Shown in pieces: positions 1 through 11,724 of a stretch of DNA of 64,000 nt (its first letter is position 1; each line of letters starts with the position of its first letter). The notes beneath the pieces were generated by a model, which saw nothing but the letters and a program-made list of their open reading frames with translations, was not told the origin of the DNA and did not search any database. The position numbers were made by a program, and so were the translations under genes. Source of the DNA: Lumbricus terrestris (lineage: Eukaryota > Annelida > Clitellata > Crassiclitellata > Lumbricidae); the NCBI GenBank assembly GCA_949752735.1, contig OX457036.1, forward strand, positions 6,875,692 to 6,939,691. Direction: 5' to 3'.

Positions 1-421
1 GGATAAGTTATAATAGAAAAAACATGACAATTTTATGAAAATAAAACACCTTTATATATATTTTAATTTATTTTGAGCACTTCCGGTTGTCAAAAGACAA
101 CTCAATGAGCATGGAAATGTAGCCCCACATTCCCTCTATAGAATGGTATAATTTGCGTCTCTTAATATTAAGGGGCGGAAAAGTTACAGACGATATTCTA
201 GGGGGGAAGTGGTATCCACCCCTCTGGTACCTTGTGTATATCGGCTGTAACTTTTGAACGGTAGGGGGCATCAGAAAAATTTTTTTAGCTCAAAATGTGT
301 CCCAATGAACCCTCTACAGCTACCAATTTTTTCAAAATTTTATTCCAGACGGAACGAGAAAAAATTGCGAAAAACCTAAGGGGGGTGGCAACCACCCGCC
401 CTTGGTAGCCCGAGGGTTAAC
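1..421. mobile_element. piggyBac-type MITE, left end outside window
   Basis: The right end reads CTTGGTAGCCCGAGGG followed by TTAA at 418-421, the target site expected of piggyBac-superfamily elements. A second copy lies inverted at 34141-34545 and a partial copy at 31130-31294. The insertion point falls inside a LINE reverse transcriptase frame, which is open to this TTAA and then runs into MITE sequence. It has no coding capacity of its own. The superfamily call rests on the TTAA site and the CCCTCGGGCTACCAAG-type terminus. The other terminus is off the window, so the target duplication cannot be confirmed. Confidence 0.6.
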
Positions 422-1828
422 CATGAACTCGCCTATCTGCACATGCCTAATTTGATAAACATTGAGAAGGTTAAATTCCCGGAATTTAGATTTGGTCGAA
501 GTCCCATAGGGCAAGTATCCTATATATCGAATTGCTCGCTTTTGGAGCTTGAGTAAATTCAGTATACTACATTTATAGGTAGAGGCCCAAATTATGTTGC
601 AGTATGTGAGGTAAGGGTAAATGAGTGAATAATATAATGTGAGACGAATATGAGGAGGTACTAGCTGGGAGGTACGGGATAATATTCCAAGGTTTTTAGC
701 GATTTTATTTGATACAATTTTTATGTGGTCTTTCCAGGTTAGGTGTTGATCAATATACACTCCTAAGAATTTAGTAGATATAACCTGAGTGAGCGGGACC
801 CCTTCAATGCATACCCTCAGATTTCCTATTGGACAATTCTTTCTATGAGATTTAAAGATTATGTAATTGGTTTTGTCAAGATTTAAGGACAGTTTATTTA
901 CATGGAACCATTCGGCTATGTTTATCAATTCAGAGTTAACGTCGAGAATAAGAGCATCAAGTGATGAGTTAGAGTAGAATACATTAGTGTCATCAGCAAA
1001 GAGTATAAAGTACAACAGAGGGGATGCATTAGGAAGATCATTGACGTAGATTAGAAACAATAAGGGACCGAGAATAGATCCTTGGGGGACTCCAAAGTTA
1101 ATTTCCCGTAGATTAGATAAAGTGCCATTGCAGGAGACCAATTGAGATCGGGCAGTAAAATAACTAGAGAACCAACTTAATTGGGTACCCCGGATCCCAT
1201 AAATGCTTAATTTTTGTAGTAGGATATTATGATTGACGGTGTCGAAGGCCTTTGCCAGGTCAAAAAAGATTCCTATTGCATACTGGTTATTTTCAATTGC
1301 ATTGGAAATTTTGTCCTGCATACTCATCAGGGGCATGTAGGTAGAGTGTCCAGATTGGAATCCATGCTGAGAAGGGAAGAGGACATTACCTTTAGAAAAG
1401 AAATTATCGAGACGTTCATACATGGCTTTTTCAAAAAATTTAGAGAAAAATGGTAGTACTGAAATGGGTCTATAATTTGTAACATCATCTTTAGTCCCTT
1501 TTTTATAAACTGGAACCACTTTAGCGATTTTTAATGATTGAGGAAATACCCCGGTGCTAAAAGAACAGTTAATTAAATCAGATAAGAGGTGAGCAATAGA
1601 GGGCAGGGATAGAAGTGCAATGCTGGGATCAATGTCATCAACTCCTTTGCCGTGTGAACAGTTAATGGAGTGCCCCAGACGGATAACTTCCTCGGGAGAG
1701 GTTTCGCAGAGTCCAAAAGATTCGATATGTGGCGAGGGCATGAATTTATCAAACGAAGTCATGGTAGCAGGGATTTTAGATGAACCTTCGACTCGCTTAC
1801 TACTGATGGTGCTGTGGTTTCTAGTGGA
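422..1828 (-). pseudogene. Jockey/CR1-type LINE reverse transcriptase, truncated at both ends
   Basis: A frame open from 1762 down to 332 encodes a non-LTR reverse transcriptase. Visible blocks are NYRPISVLP near residue 96, FFDLAKAFD near 166, GVPQGSILGPLL near 224, the catalytic FADD at about 255-258, and the post-RT region KTNYIIF and TKFLGVYID. The endonuclease half is missing: homology ends near 1828, where a family A repeat abuts. The last 28 codons (332-418) are not LINE but read through the piggyBac-type MITE inserted at the TTAA at 418-421. The RT core has no stop, so this copy is fairly young, but it cannot be autonomous. The clade (jockey, CR1 or relative) is not settled by eye. 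Confidence 0.85.
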
Positions 1829-1945
1829 CGGACGGATCCGATTTGACCAGGGTCTATGACAACAGAGGCCGTTACCCTGGACAGAAATTTGCGCGGCGTA
1901 GGGCCTACTACAGCACTTAAGAGCTTTCTTCTTTCGAAGTTTTTA
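1829..1945 (-). repeat. Family A dispersed repeat, copy 1
   Basis: It contains the family core GGATCCGATTTGACCAGGG, then TATGACAACAGAGGCCG and ACAGCACTTAAGAGC. This copy has a short extra segment (GGGCCTAC) before ACAGCAC. Strand is assigned so that the CATC-type tail seen in other copies is at the 3' end. No tRNA or 5S promoter boxes are visible, so it may be the 3' end of a longer retroelement. Confidence 0.75.
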
Positions 1946-2338
1946 GGTTTCTAGTGAAGCAGCTAAGAAGTCATTTGTCTTTTGGTGAATGAATAGTATA
2001 TGATTAAATCGTTTTCAAGGTGTGCAACAACTTACAATGAAAATGGTAGAGTATTGGATGTGATCGACTAACGATAATTTATGGTCAACAATGTCGATTA
2101 CGATGACGTAGTTTTACTGCAGTGTGTGCACGAATAATAAAAATATGTTTAACAGATGTTTTTCATCGCATTATCTCTTCCGTCTGATTATCATTCAGTC
2201 TGTCTGTTTGTTTATCTACCTTTCTGCTTGCATGTCTGCCCATAATATTATGTCAGTCTGTCTCCGTATATCCAAATGCATGCCTTTCTGTCTGTTGGCG
2301 TAATTATGCGCGATGGTATACTATTTATTTTATATAAT
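1946..2338. other. AT-rich spacer, no gene seen
   Basis: No coding frame or recognised repeat. It holds a loose TCTG-rich stretch around 2190-2295. Confidence 0.5.
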
Positions 2339-3056
2339 TACTAGATGTGTAACCCGGCGTTGCCCGGGAAATTTATGGTTTTAAACACTACTCCACTGTG
2401 GTACCCAACGTTGACCGCTAAATTTAGGGTTTTCGCCAACCCTCTAGCCCACCCCGCTTCCTCAAAAAGCCAAACGTAACCCGCCCCTGCGGGACGCTAC
2501 GGAAATTATTACTGGGCTTGTATGACGTCATTCGGGCTGTAGACTCCTTTACTAAAGCTCGATACTGCTTACCAAAGCGTTAGCGATTAAATCTGTCTTA
2601 AAACGCTAATAACTCGAGTTCTAAAGTGAAATTTAGGGTTTTAAACACTACTCCACTCTGGTGTCCATCGTTGACTGCTAAATTTCGGGTTTTCGCCAAC
2701 CCTCCACCCCACTTCGCTTCCCCAAAAAGCCAAACTTGACTCACCCCTACGGGGCGCTACGAAAATTATTACTGTGCGGGTATGACGTCATGCGGTGTAG
2801 ACTCTTGACTTACGCGCTAGTGTGGTCAATTACTGACGAAATCTGTCTTAAAATGCTAATAACTTTTGTTTTGAACTGAATTAAAACCTGAAAATAGTTG
2901 CGATGAACTTATAATTTGGGTAAGAATCGATTTCAAGAATTTTTTTAAACCGACGCTGTTTCATTTCCGAGCCTATTCTGCAGGGGAGAGTCAATTCTGT
3001 CAAAAGCGTACAAACAAACAAACATATGGAATTTCTGCCTTATAATATAGATGTGG

Positions 3057-3640
3057 GGCGCGGTGGTGTATCGGTGAGTTCCGTGCATTTGGAGCATGCA
3101 TGGGCGGAGACTTAGTGGGGTAAGGGGGACATCCTCAATGGATGTGGTTGGGGGACGGCCATGCATTTCCCCCCCCCCCCCATTCGTTAAGCGTTCGGAC
3201 ATGTACACACTTCACGAACACTTCGAACAAATGATGTAACGAATGACTAAAAAAAGGTTGTAAACTTTTCTGGATGAGAAAATTGTTTTTTCCTCGACAT
3301 TTTGGCCAGATAACTCAAAAAAGGTCGTCAGAAATCATAAATTTTTCCCGGCAAAAAGATGGAAAATTTCGTCGGCGACTAAGTCATTCGCCCGTCAAAA
3401 ATCTCGCGTCCTTCCTTCGGTCACTCGTTCGCCCCCCGCAAGTTGTAGACCAAGTCTCCGCCCAATGGATTCGGATAATTCCAGGTTCGAATACACGTCA
3501 AGTCGTCGAGTCGGGACCCTGAGAAAGTCTTTCATTCGCAATTGCTCGTGCGATTCGACGTGAAACTTCTATGCAGTGTCCGTCCTGTAGTCGGGAGCGC
3601 CTCAGTATAGTGACCTTAAAGGGGCGTTTTAGCATTTCCA
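3057..3640 (+). repeat. tRNA-derived SINE split by a hAT-type insertion
   Basis: The head GCGCGGTGGTGTATCGGTGAG (3058 on) carries an A-box-like segment. The body resumes near 3470 with the B-box-like GGTTCGAATAC and the family's conserved middle and GGGAGCGCCTC tail. It matches the SINEs at 22484 and 57801. About 365 bp of hAT-type sequence separates the two promoter boxes, which should silence this copy. Confidence 0.65.
3099..3466. mobile_element. hAT-type non-autonomous element nested in a SINE
   Basis: Terminal inverted repeats are of the form CATGGGCGGAGACTT at the left and the inverse of CATTGGGCGGAGACTT at the right. A run of C follows the left end, as in the related element at 19960. 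The 8-bp target duplication is not clear here, so the exact ends are approximate. It contains GTCGTCAGAAAT-type motifs shared with other hAT-type elements in the window. Confidence 0.5.
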
Positions 3641-4017
3641 TCTCCAGCTCTTCCCTTTTCAATGATTCCTAGCGGAAAATTAACTTAGCCCTCTCTATGC
3701 AGCGCGAAAGATGACCAAGTTATTCAATTCAAACAAATTCACAAGAACGAATATTTAAAGAAGACGTAAAATAATCACAAATTTGTTGCCGTGCAAGGCG
3801 TTTGCTCAATGTACTTCAGCTGCCACCTAGGGAATGAAAGAAGAACTGAACCAGACCAGTAGAAGTTTGACAACCATTTGCTAACCTCTCGGCTAATTTT
3901 CTCTAGGACACCTTCCATAGTGTTTTAAAATGTTTTATAATTGTCAGATCGTACCCATTTTTTAAATCCCGTCCGGAAATCTCATATTAAAATTCCGAAA
4001 TTCGGCCACTGGTTGCA

Positions 4018-4099
4018 CTCTGCCAGCGCCAGTCCCAAGCCTGGATAAAGGAGGAGGGCGTCGCTAATGGCCTTTGGTACCACACAGTGACGTTAAACT
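4018..4099 (-). repeat. Family B dispersed repeat, copy 1
   Basis: It contains GCCAGTCCCAAGCCTGGATA and AAGGAGGAGGGCGTCGC, ending at GTGACGTTAAAC. On the minus strand one frame reads DALLLYPGLGLALAEC, resembling the leader peptide of copy 2, but without a nearby start. Confidence 0.75.
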
Positions 4100-4559
4100 G
4101 CAACTAATACTACCATAATTATGTTTGTTTGTTTGGTTGTTTTGTACGGATTTTGTCTCCGTAACAAAATAGGCCCGGAAATGAAACAGCGTCGGTTTAC
4201 CAAAATTTTTGCAATTGATTCTTACCCAAATTACAAGGTCAACGCGACTATTTTCAGCTTTTAATTCACTTTAAAACCAGAGTTATTAGCGTTTTAATAC
4301 AGATTTAATCAATAATCGCTCACGCTAACGCTTTAGTAAAGAGTCTACAGGCCGCATGACGTCATACTCGCCCAGTAATAGTTTCCGTAGCACTCCGCAG
4401 TGGCGGGTAACGTTTGTCTTTTTGGAGAAGCGGGGGTGGGATGGAGGGTTGGCGAAAACCCGAAATTTAGCTGTCAACAATGGGTGCCACAGTGGAGAAG
4501 TGTTTAAAACCCTAACTTTCCCGGGCAACGCCGGGTAACACATCTAGTACGTTAATATA

Positions 4560-5700
4560 ACTGTTTATCTATCGATCCAAGCTTGAAAAAATCAGATGAA
4601 GTATTTGTTATTGCATCATCAGAACATGTGAAACCGCTGTTCCGTAAATGCAACATCAGGTTTCTTTCGGTCGTTGGTCAACTATATCGAATAAGAATCA
4701 TCTATTGCTCCGTCTTCTACCAAGTAATTTTTCACCTGTACTTTATTTACTTTTTATCATTCATTAATATCACTTATATAGCGACCATCCGAGACTCTAC
4801 AATTTATTACTTTTTATTAGCGCTCCCGACCCAACCTTGGTTAAATACGGTCTATAGATCTATAATTATGTGGGCTAAAGAAATAATTTGCTCTTAAATA
4901 TTAGGCCCATGTGTTTTGGCATGGAGATTGGAGAGCCTCTGAATAAATATCTCGAAGAGAATCAATTTTACGTTCATTTACTTTATTCTATACATTTGTG
5001 CATGTATAGCCTTTTAGATATGCCTCGTGTTTGCGCTGCATTGAAAAGTACACCAAATGTGAAAATCGAAGTTGGTAGACTTTTATGCCATAAGCTGCGA
5101 AACTCAGTTGGATGGATAGTTGTTCTGTGTCATTACATAGTTGAATAGCATCGTCTCCATCTTGCTCCAGGACTGGCACTGGCATTATCATACTATAAGT
5201 AAGGCAGTGACGGAGTTTAAAATCATGGATGTATACGGACGCAGAGCCGAACGCCATCTTGCGGTGATCAAGGCTGGTGACGTCTATTATGCAACTCTTT
5301 AGAACAAATTACACCGATCATAATTATTATACAATGTCATGTACATCAAAGATTATACAGTATCTGTTTTGGACAATTGATATGCTGCAATTCTATACCA
5401 TTCACTTATAAAAATTTATATTGTCCCAACACAAAGGTGTCTAAGATCAGTTTGTCCAAACTTGACTATGACCGGTTGTTAAAATTATGTTATAACGTGA
5501 TCGGATTTAGATTGTTACATAGTTTTAGAGACACACGGATTATAGATGGACGAGAAGCGTTAGCGTCTGAACTTTCTTTACCGTGCACCGAAAATGTAGC
5601 TGGTGACCTGTCTTCTTACCAACTGATTGACCATCCCAAGGCGCGGACCACTGCTATGTCATTGCAGACATCGACGAATAAAACGCGCAGACTGATGCAA
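4560..5700. other. Spacer, no recognised gene
   Basis: Frames of about 100 codons occur (for example 4583-4897 and 5377-5703), but none shows a recognisable domain. The base composition matches the surrounding spacer. Confidence 0.45.
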
Positions 5701-5703
5701 TGA

Positions 5704-5886
5704 GAAATTGCAATATTGAAACAGGAACGTATCGTATCTAAAAGCAGAGACTTACACGATGGGAATCTCAAGAACTTCAAACAGAAAGGGAATTGGAAAG
5801 CACAGCAGAAAACTAGTCACGACAATAAAGAATTAGGAGCAGTGGGCATTCCCAGATTCCCGGAAGGGCAGAAGATCTGTGTCCAA
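5704..5886 (+). CDS. Possible internal exon of unknown protein
   Basis: An open frame of 61 codons ends in QKICVQ, directly followed by a consensus splice donor (CAA|GTAAGT at 5887). The peptide is hydrophilic and lysine-rich (NLKNFKQKGNWKAQQK). There is no recognised domain. An AG acceptor at 5668 (CATTGCAG) lies in another frame with an intervening stop, so the 5' boundary is unknown. It could be chance. Confidence 0.2.
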
Positions 5887-6224
5887 GTAAGTTTTTTTTT
5901 TATCTTAACTCTCCTAGACTAGTTATAGTTTGGATGGATGGAACGGATACATAGGATTGTCTGATACCCAAATAAAGGTTTTTTAGTCCTGATTGTATAA
6001 AGTTAAAACTTGACACCGTTGCAGTAGTGCTCTCAAAAACTTTCATGCTTCCCTCGTGTCATAACGTATTCGGTTAGAGATTTTTACAGAATACTTTTAC
6101 GCACGCACACCCTCACACAGGCACAACGCGCGCACAAAGACGCGCGCACAAACATGGAACTACAATAATACAAACAATATCTGCAGCACGTTAAATTGGA
6201 CATATTCCTAAATAATTATGATCA

Positions 6225-6660
6225 TGTATCCAGCTATAATTATGTGGAGACTGGCTTTCTACTCGGCAGCGCATTGAATTTAGGATCGCTGCCCTAGTTA
6301 GGCAATGCCAGCTTAGAATTGCCCCACACTACTTGCACGAGCTTTGTTGCTCCACTTGTACCCAAGACCACCGCCCCTCCGTTCTGCGCAGAAGAGATTA
6401 CATTACTATTGGTCCCCTTTGCACGGACTGCAACGATGCAGCATAGAGCATTTTCTGTGATCGGCCCAGTTGTCTGGAATGGGCTCCCACAGAAGCTACG
6501 TCTACTTGCTGGGGTTATTACTGAAACATTTTTTTTTTATTAAACTCAAAACTGTCCTCTTTGCCGTGCTAGAGTCGTGAGCGCTTCTGAGTAGTTCCCT
6601 TAAAGAAGCGCTATATAAATTCTTGAATGAATGAATGAATGAATGAATAGTGTGTGATAT
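6225..6660 (+). pseudogene. L2/CR1-type LINE 3' end with GAATGA tail
   Basis: A frame around 6319-6535 encodes the typical C-terminus of L2/CR1 reverse transcriptases, TATMQHRAFSVIGPVVWNGL. It is followed by the hairpin tail GAGCGCTTCTGAGTAG...AAGAAGCGCTATATAAATTC and then GAATGA repeats. It is 5' truncated. The same tail occurs on the SINE family in this window. Confidence 0.75.
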
Positions 6661-7640
6661 TCTTATTTACATAGACACTCTCACACAGGCATACCTCGCA
6701 CACAAATACGCGTTTGGAAACACACAAATGCAATATTAATAATATTATTATACAAACATAATTATAGTGAGTGGTAGGAGTAAGAGGTAGGGCCTAGTTG
6801 CTGTCCTCACTTTGAATCTTCTTTGGTTATAACATTGCGACGTATCCTCGGTTGACATTAATTTTTTTGTCCCCGGGATTACTCTTGGTCCACCATTACA
6901 AACTGTTGCTTCAGTATTGTGTCACCTTCCCTACTACCGGTCTTCAACTGTTGATTTATCTTGATTTGTCTGCTCTTCCCTTTGCGACGATTCCTAGCGG
7001 AGAATTCCGGGTCGTCGCCGCCAAAATTAATGGTCACCCTACGAAGCTGATGAAGCCGGTAGGCTACTCTCGGCACTTGCAGCATGGGTCTGTGATTGGT
7101 TTGCGCCTATGATTTATGCATATCGAGTCATTTAACTAAACTGCGAATTCTATTTACACGAGCATAATTGTCTCAACTTTCAAATTGATTCACTTTTAAA
7201 GCTGACTTTATTTTCATTTGGTTTAACGTAATTTTTATCCACTAATAATAATGAAGAAACACGTCGTGATAAGACAAGCCAACAGTTGTTACTGCACGAG
7301 TGCTCGAGGCGCCAAGTAAATGAACAATATGCTTTGCATTACTAAACTTTTCAGCTACAAGTCTTAATAAGCGTGGAAAAATAATCTGCATATTTTGACT
7401 CAACTCAATTGTCCATATGAAACAATTTTGTCGCTATAGGACTTAAAAGGCTTATTACTTAAATTTTCTAAATCTGTGTTTTGACACCTTAAAATTATAA
7501 TTTCAGAACGCTATATAAACTTCTGGAAAATTAACTATAGACAATAGCATTGTGTTCTAATTAAGCAGGAATCGAGAGGCATCTTTATAACGAAACAAAG
7601 TCTATAAATAGCAAGTATAGCAATCAGCAAAAACTTTGCT
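6661..7640. other. Spacer, no recognised gene
   Basis: CA/CGCA-rich stretches at 6085-6160 and 6655-6720 resemble each other and bracket the LINE fragment. Otherwise no gene or known repeat is seen. Confidence 0.4.
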
Positions 7641-7644
7641 CACA

Positions 7645-7730
7645 AGTGCTGTAATACGCCGAACAAATTTCTGTCCAGGGTAACGGCCTACGTTGTCATA
7701 GACCGTGGTCAAATCAGATCCATCCATCCA
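7645..7730 (+). repeat. Family A dispersed repeat, copy 2
   Basis: It reads AAGTGCTGTAATACGCCGA through TCAGATCCATCCATCC. The CATC tail at the 3' end defines the family's sense. Confidence 0.75.
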
Positions 7731-7982
7731 GCAAACTGCATAATTTTATTTTTCCTAAAGTGGGCAAAATAATATTTCAGTTATAGATTTTTTGCCAAGC
7801 CTACATTTTTGACTAATCGGCTATTATTAGTGCACTCAGCGTTTGCCTTGAATGGGATGACGAGTTGGCAAAGAAGAGAAATAGCCATCCACAAAAGAGA
7901 AGTCACGAGGGCTACATAAATTAGCTGCCTCATCGCTAGCTAAAGGAACTTCGTATACTTCACGGTGAAAACTGCAGCACTT

Positions 7983-8200
7983 CTACATACATACATACAT
8001 ACATACATTCATGCATGCATACATACATACATACATACATACATACATACATACATACATACATACATACATACATACATACACACACATACACACATAC
8101 ATACATACATACATACATACATACATACATACATACATACATACATACATACATACATACATACATACATACATACATACATACATACATACATACATAC

Positions 8201-8231
<31 letters not shown>

Positions 8232-8296
8232 CATACATACATACATACATACATACATACATACATACATACATACATACATACATACATACATAC
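7983..8296. repeat. (ACAT)n microsatellite
   Basis: About 310 bp of ACAT repeats, with a short ACAC-rich interruption near 8083-8097 and a single ACTT near 8200. Open frames here encode only YIHT/MYVC repeats and are not genes. Confidence 0.98.
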
Positions 8297-8449
8297 TCAT
8301 TTCACAACATTTTCATATCACATTACAGAACATTTTATGGCATATCGTAACGATAAAAGAAGCAATCACGCGCATGTAAATTGTACGATATTGTTGCATC
8401 TTATTTTACATCGAAACACACCATTGACCATACCTTGCAAAACCGTGAT

Positions 8450-10313
8450 CAGGGGCGGATCCAGGGGGGGCCAATCCGGCCATGGCCCCCCCCATTTCAA
8501 ATCACCATGGGACGTGGCCCCCCCATCCAAAAAAAAATTCAGGGTGTCAGTCATGCACAGGAGAATTAATGTATAAATGTAATTAAAATCTGTAATAAAA
8601 ATAATTTATAAATGTATTTAAAATCTTATCTAAGTCTCTCACGCAATTGCATTGTCTTTATATAAAGAATCGAAATGAAACAATCTTTCAACAGTATCCA
8701 ACTATGATTTGTGGCATGGAATGTATGTTATTCGTGTATATATTCGTAGTAAATTGTAAAAACATTAACACCAATAAACACAATTATAACTAAGTACAAC
8801 TAACTATTAATTACAAATCAAGTTAACACTAACAACAGTGTTTGGAATGTAATTTATTTTTTCAAGATGCCAACAAAATTTCAGGGCAAAACAAGTTAAG
8901 TTTTGAGTTTAGTCTATATGTGCAAGAAAATGCGGTGAATGATAACACATGTTTACTCCTTGTTTTTATTTATATCTTACTATATTTCATTCAGTAGTGG
9001 GAAGTATTTTATTTATTCTAGTCTTAAAAGTCATCTGTTTTTGGGATGCTAAATTGAACACCTTTTTTTGAAAATTTCGCACGGAAGACTAAAAAGTCAT
9101 CGCTCTTTTTAGGCGAAAAATTTAACACCTTTTTTAAGATTTCGCACGGATGACTACAAAAGTCATCAGTATTTTTGGATGCCAAATTGAACACCTTTTT
9201 TGAAAATTTCGCACGGAAGACTAAAAAGTCATCGCTCTTTTTAGGCGAAAAATTTAACACCTTTTTAAAGATTTCGCACGGATGACTACAAAAGTCATCA
9301 GTATTTTTGGATGCCAAATTGAACACCTTTTTTGAAAATTTCGCACGGAAGACTAAAAAGTCATCACTCTTTTTAGACGAAAAATTAAACACCTTTTTTA
9401 AGATTTCGCACGAATGACTACAAAAGTCATCAGTTTTTTTAATTCTAAATTGAACACCTTTTTTTAAACTTTCGCACGGGTGACTAAAAAGTCATCACTC
9501 TCCTTTCAGGCGAAAAATTAAACACCTTTTTTAAGATTTCGCAGGGATGACTACAACAAGTCATCAGTTTTTTGGGATGCGAAATTAAACACCTTTTTTG
9601 AAAATTTCGCACGGAAGAATAAAAAGTCATCACTCTTTTTAGACGAAAAATTAAACACCTTTTTTAAGATTTCGCACGGATGACTACAAAAAGTCATCAG
9701 TCTTTTGGGATGCGAAATTAAACACCTTTTTGGAAAATTTCGCATGGAAGACTAAAAAGTCATCACTCTTTTTAGACGAAAAATTAAACAACTTTTTTAA
9801 GATTTCGCACGGATGACCAAAAAATTTCATCAGTGTTTTGGGAAGGAAAATTGAACACCCTTTTTGAAGATTTCCGGCGGATTACTTAAAAAAGAACATC
9901 TAGTTTTCAGGAAAGAAGTTTTTAAGTAAAGTCTATATTTATTGAGACCTTATGGCACTCTTACAAGCACTGAAAAGTACAGCTAATTTGTTAAGATAAC
10001 AGCTTAAAATGCTATCATTGCAATGTGAAAATTCAAAAAGTTTCTGGTGGGGAGGGGCGTATCCCCTCCCCACACCCCACCCCTACCACTATCGGCGCTG
10101 CGCGCCTCATGATTGTCTTCAGACGGTCAATTATCTACCCCTCCGAAAACCTCAATTCCCCCAGAGGTGGGGGCTAAATTAAACTCTGGTTTCGGCCAAA
10201 AACGACTAAAAAAGTTCATCAGATTTTTCGGCGAAAGATCAACGAAAAAATTTCCGACCCCAGCCCAAACATTTTTTGGCCCCCCCCTTCGAAAATTCCT
10301 GGATCCGCCCTTG
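8450..10313. mobile_element. hAT-type non-autonomous element with internal minisatellite
   Basis: Terminal inverted repeats CAGGGGCGGATCCAG (8450) and the inverse of CAAGGGCGGATCCAG (ending 10313) are flanked by a perfect 8-bp duplication ACCGTGAT (8442-8449 and 10314-10321). This is the hallmark of the hAT superfamily. There is no transposase. Inside, 9020-9850 is a tandem array, and G/C-homopolymer stretches sit near both ends. Length is 1,864 bp. Confidence 0.88.
9020..9850. repeat. Minisatellite, about 125-bp higher-order unit made of two half-units
   Basis: Alternating half-units of about 62 bp contain AAAAAGTCATC, TTTTTAGGCGAAAAATT and AACACCTTTTTTGAAAATTTC, with GCACGGAAGACT or GCACGGATGACT. 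Six or more pairs are visible. Because the unit is close to a multiple of three, the minus strand gives long open frames with a 42-residue repeat (KKSDDFL, TDDFC). This is probably incidental. Confidence 0.9.
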
Positions 10314-10321
10314 ACCGTGAT

Positions 10322-11120
10322 ACAACACTTAATCTTACTACATGCACGTGAGATTGTTCATTGTTCAATGTTGTTCATAATTATGGTATTCTTGCTGTTT
10401 CATTACGTTGAAAACTGTTTAGTTACCAGTATCTATTTGTATAATTATTGCGTCAAGTGAAGGATTGCAAGCCGTTGAAACTAGTGCTACAGTGCTACAG
10501 CTTATATGCGCGTCCATTTATAATGTCAATGTGAAACAAATAAACGGTGTATGAGAAAATTATTATTTAAGATCTTGAGACCAACAAGAGAGGCTATGAA
10601 ATCGACGTTGGCATAGAAATATTTATTGGCGTTTACCTCCTCATTTCTGAAGTATGCAGGACACAATTGGGTTAGAGGGCAATTAAAGACGCATATGGCA
10701 CCAGCATTGGAGCTAGCAACAAAACATCAAGGAGGAAGCCGGATAAAGCTATTGAACCCCATTAGGTTGACTCATCCACTTAATCACCACAATTGTGCTG
10801 GTAGAATTGGTAATTGGACACCGCCAAGCAGTTATTGTAGCCTAGACCTTTAACCTTTATCATCCCAGACACTGAAATTGTCATTCTATCACTTCTTAAT
10901 TTCGATATAGTACACTTTACTACATATTATAGAGGCAATCAGTGCAAAAAGCAATTTTTACAGTTCATATAGGAATTATGCATATGTTCCCAAAGGGGAA
11001 CGTAGGGTCACTTTGACTGATAAAATAATAGCTTTTTCAAAATGATGCAGATATGCAATTTTGTAAAAGCTGTGATTGACTTTTTTCGATTCGATCACCT
11101 CATCCACCATCAAATCTCGC
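10322..11120. other. Spacer, no recognised gene
   Basis: No domain-bearing frame. GTGCTACAGTGCTACAG is a small direct repeat near 10485. Confidence 0.4.
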
Positions 11121-11124
11121 CCAA

Positions 11125-11322
11125 GAAGGACCGCCTCAACACAACGCCATACCAGTGCTATCAGCCAACTCTCGACGCCGAGTTTGGTGTCAAACTCGAA
11201 GCCGAGAAGAAGCCATCGAGAAACGACAACACCGGAAGGACAAACTGACCACAAGTCACACCCGGTTGCGACCTTTCCCTCGCAAGTTCGTCTTCGTTTG
11301 TGAACTATCTTCTGCTTCCGCT
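11125..11322 (+). repeat. Olig-downstream block, copy 0 (no bHLH nearby)
   Basis: This stretch (CAGCCAACTCTCGACG, CATCGAGAAACGACAAC, CACCGGAAGGACAAAC, CACACCCGGTTGCGA, CAAGTTCGTCTTCG) parallels the sequences about 0.5-0.9 kb downstream of the Olig-like domains at 21.1 and 36.0 kb. No bHLH remnant was found upstream, so it is a relic of another array unit. Confidence 0.55.
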
Positions 11323-11324
11323 TC

Positions 11325-11720
11325 ATATTCATTCATTCATTCATTCATTCATTCATTCATTCATTCATTCATTCATTCATTCATTCTTTCATTCATTCTT
11401 TCATTCATTCATTCATTCATTCACTATACACATTTATATAGCTCCTCTTGAAAGTTACTACTCAGGATCGCTCGTGACCCACCCTTGGCTGAAGAGTACT
11501 GTTTTTAAGGCTCTGATAAATTGCTTCTCAGGAAACCCGAGGCATAAGGCGTAAATACAGTGGAAGCCCATTCCATATCATGTGGCAAATAACAGAGAAA
11601 GCACGGTGCAATCTAAGAGCAGTTTGTGATCATGGACTGAGTAGTTCACCATAAGACAGCCCTCCCATCGACTATATAATTTCCGTTGATTAGTGCAGAG
11701 AGAAACATATTATGCCATCT
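11325..11720 (-). pseudogene. L2/CR1-type LINE 3' end with (ATTC)n tail
   Basis: Read on the minus strand, LINE C-terminal coding sequence resembling VICHMIWNGLP precedes a 3' tail. The tail shows as CATTTATATAGCTCCTCTTG on the plus strand, next to about 100 bp of ATTC repeats (11325-11423). The microsatellite is therefore an expanded LINE tail. Confidence 0.65.
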
Positions 11721-11724
11721 TTTA

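Larger units (their letters stand above)
2341..4547. mobile_element. TA-flanked DNA transposon with long terminal inverted repeats
   Basis: The left end CTAGATGTGTAACCCGGCG at 2341 and the right end (inverse of CTAGATGTGTTACCCGGCG) at 4547 are each flanked by TA. Inverted similarity extends about 200 bp inwards, and the right arm extends further to about 4130. On the left, the subterminal block is present twice (about 2360-2590 and 2630-2830), a tandem duplication. There is no transposase; the interior is filled by later insertions. The TA target fits the Tc1/mariner-like group, but other TA-targeting superfamilies are possible. Confidence 0.6.

Noticed and set aside
7960..8576. Long open frames of YIHT/MYVC repeats
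   Set aside because: They are translations of the ACAT microsatellite in several frames and both strands, with no independent coding evidence.
9024..9745. Repeat protein with KKSDDFL/TDDFC units
   Set aside because: It lies wholly inside a hAT-type element minisatellite, has no start context or domain, and is explained by a unit length near a multiple of three.
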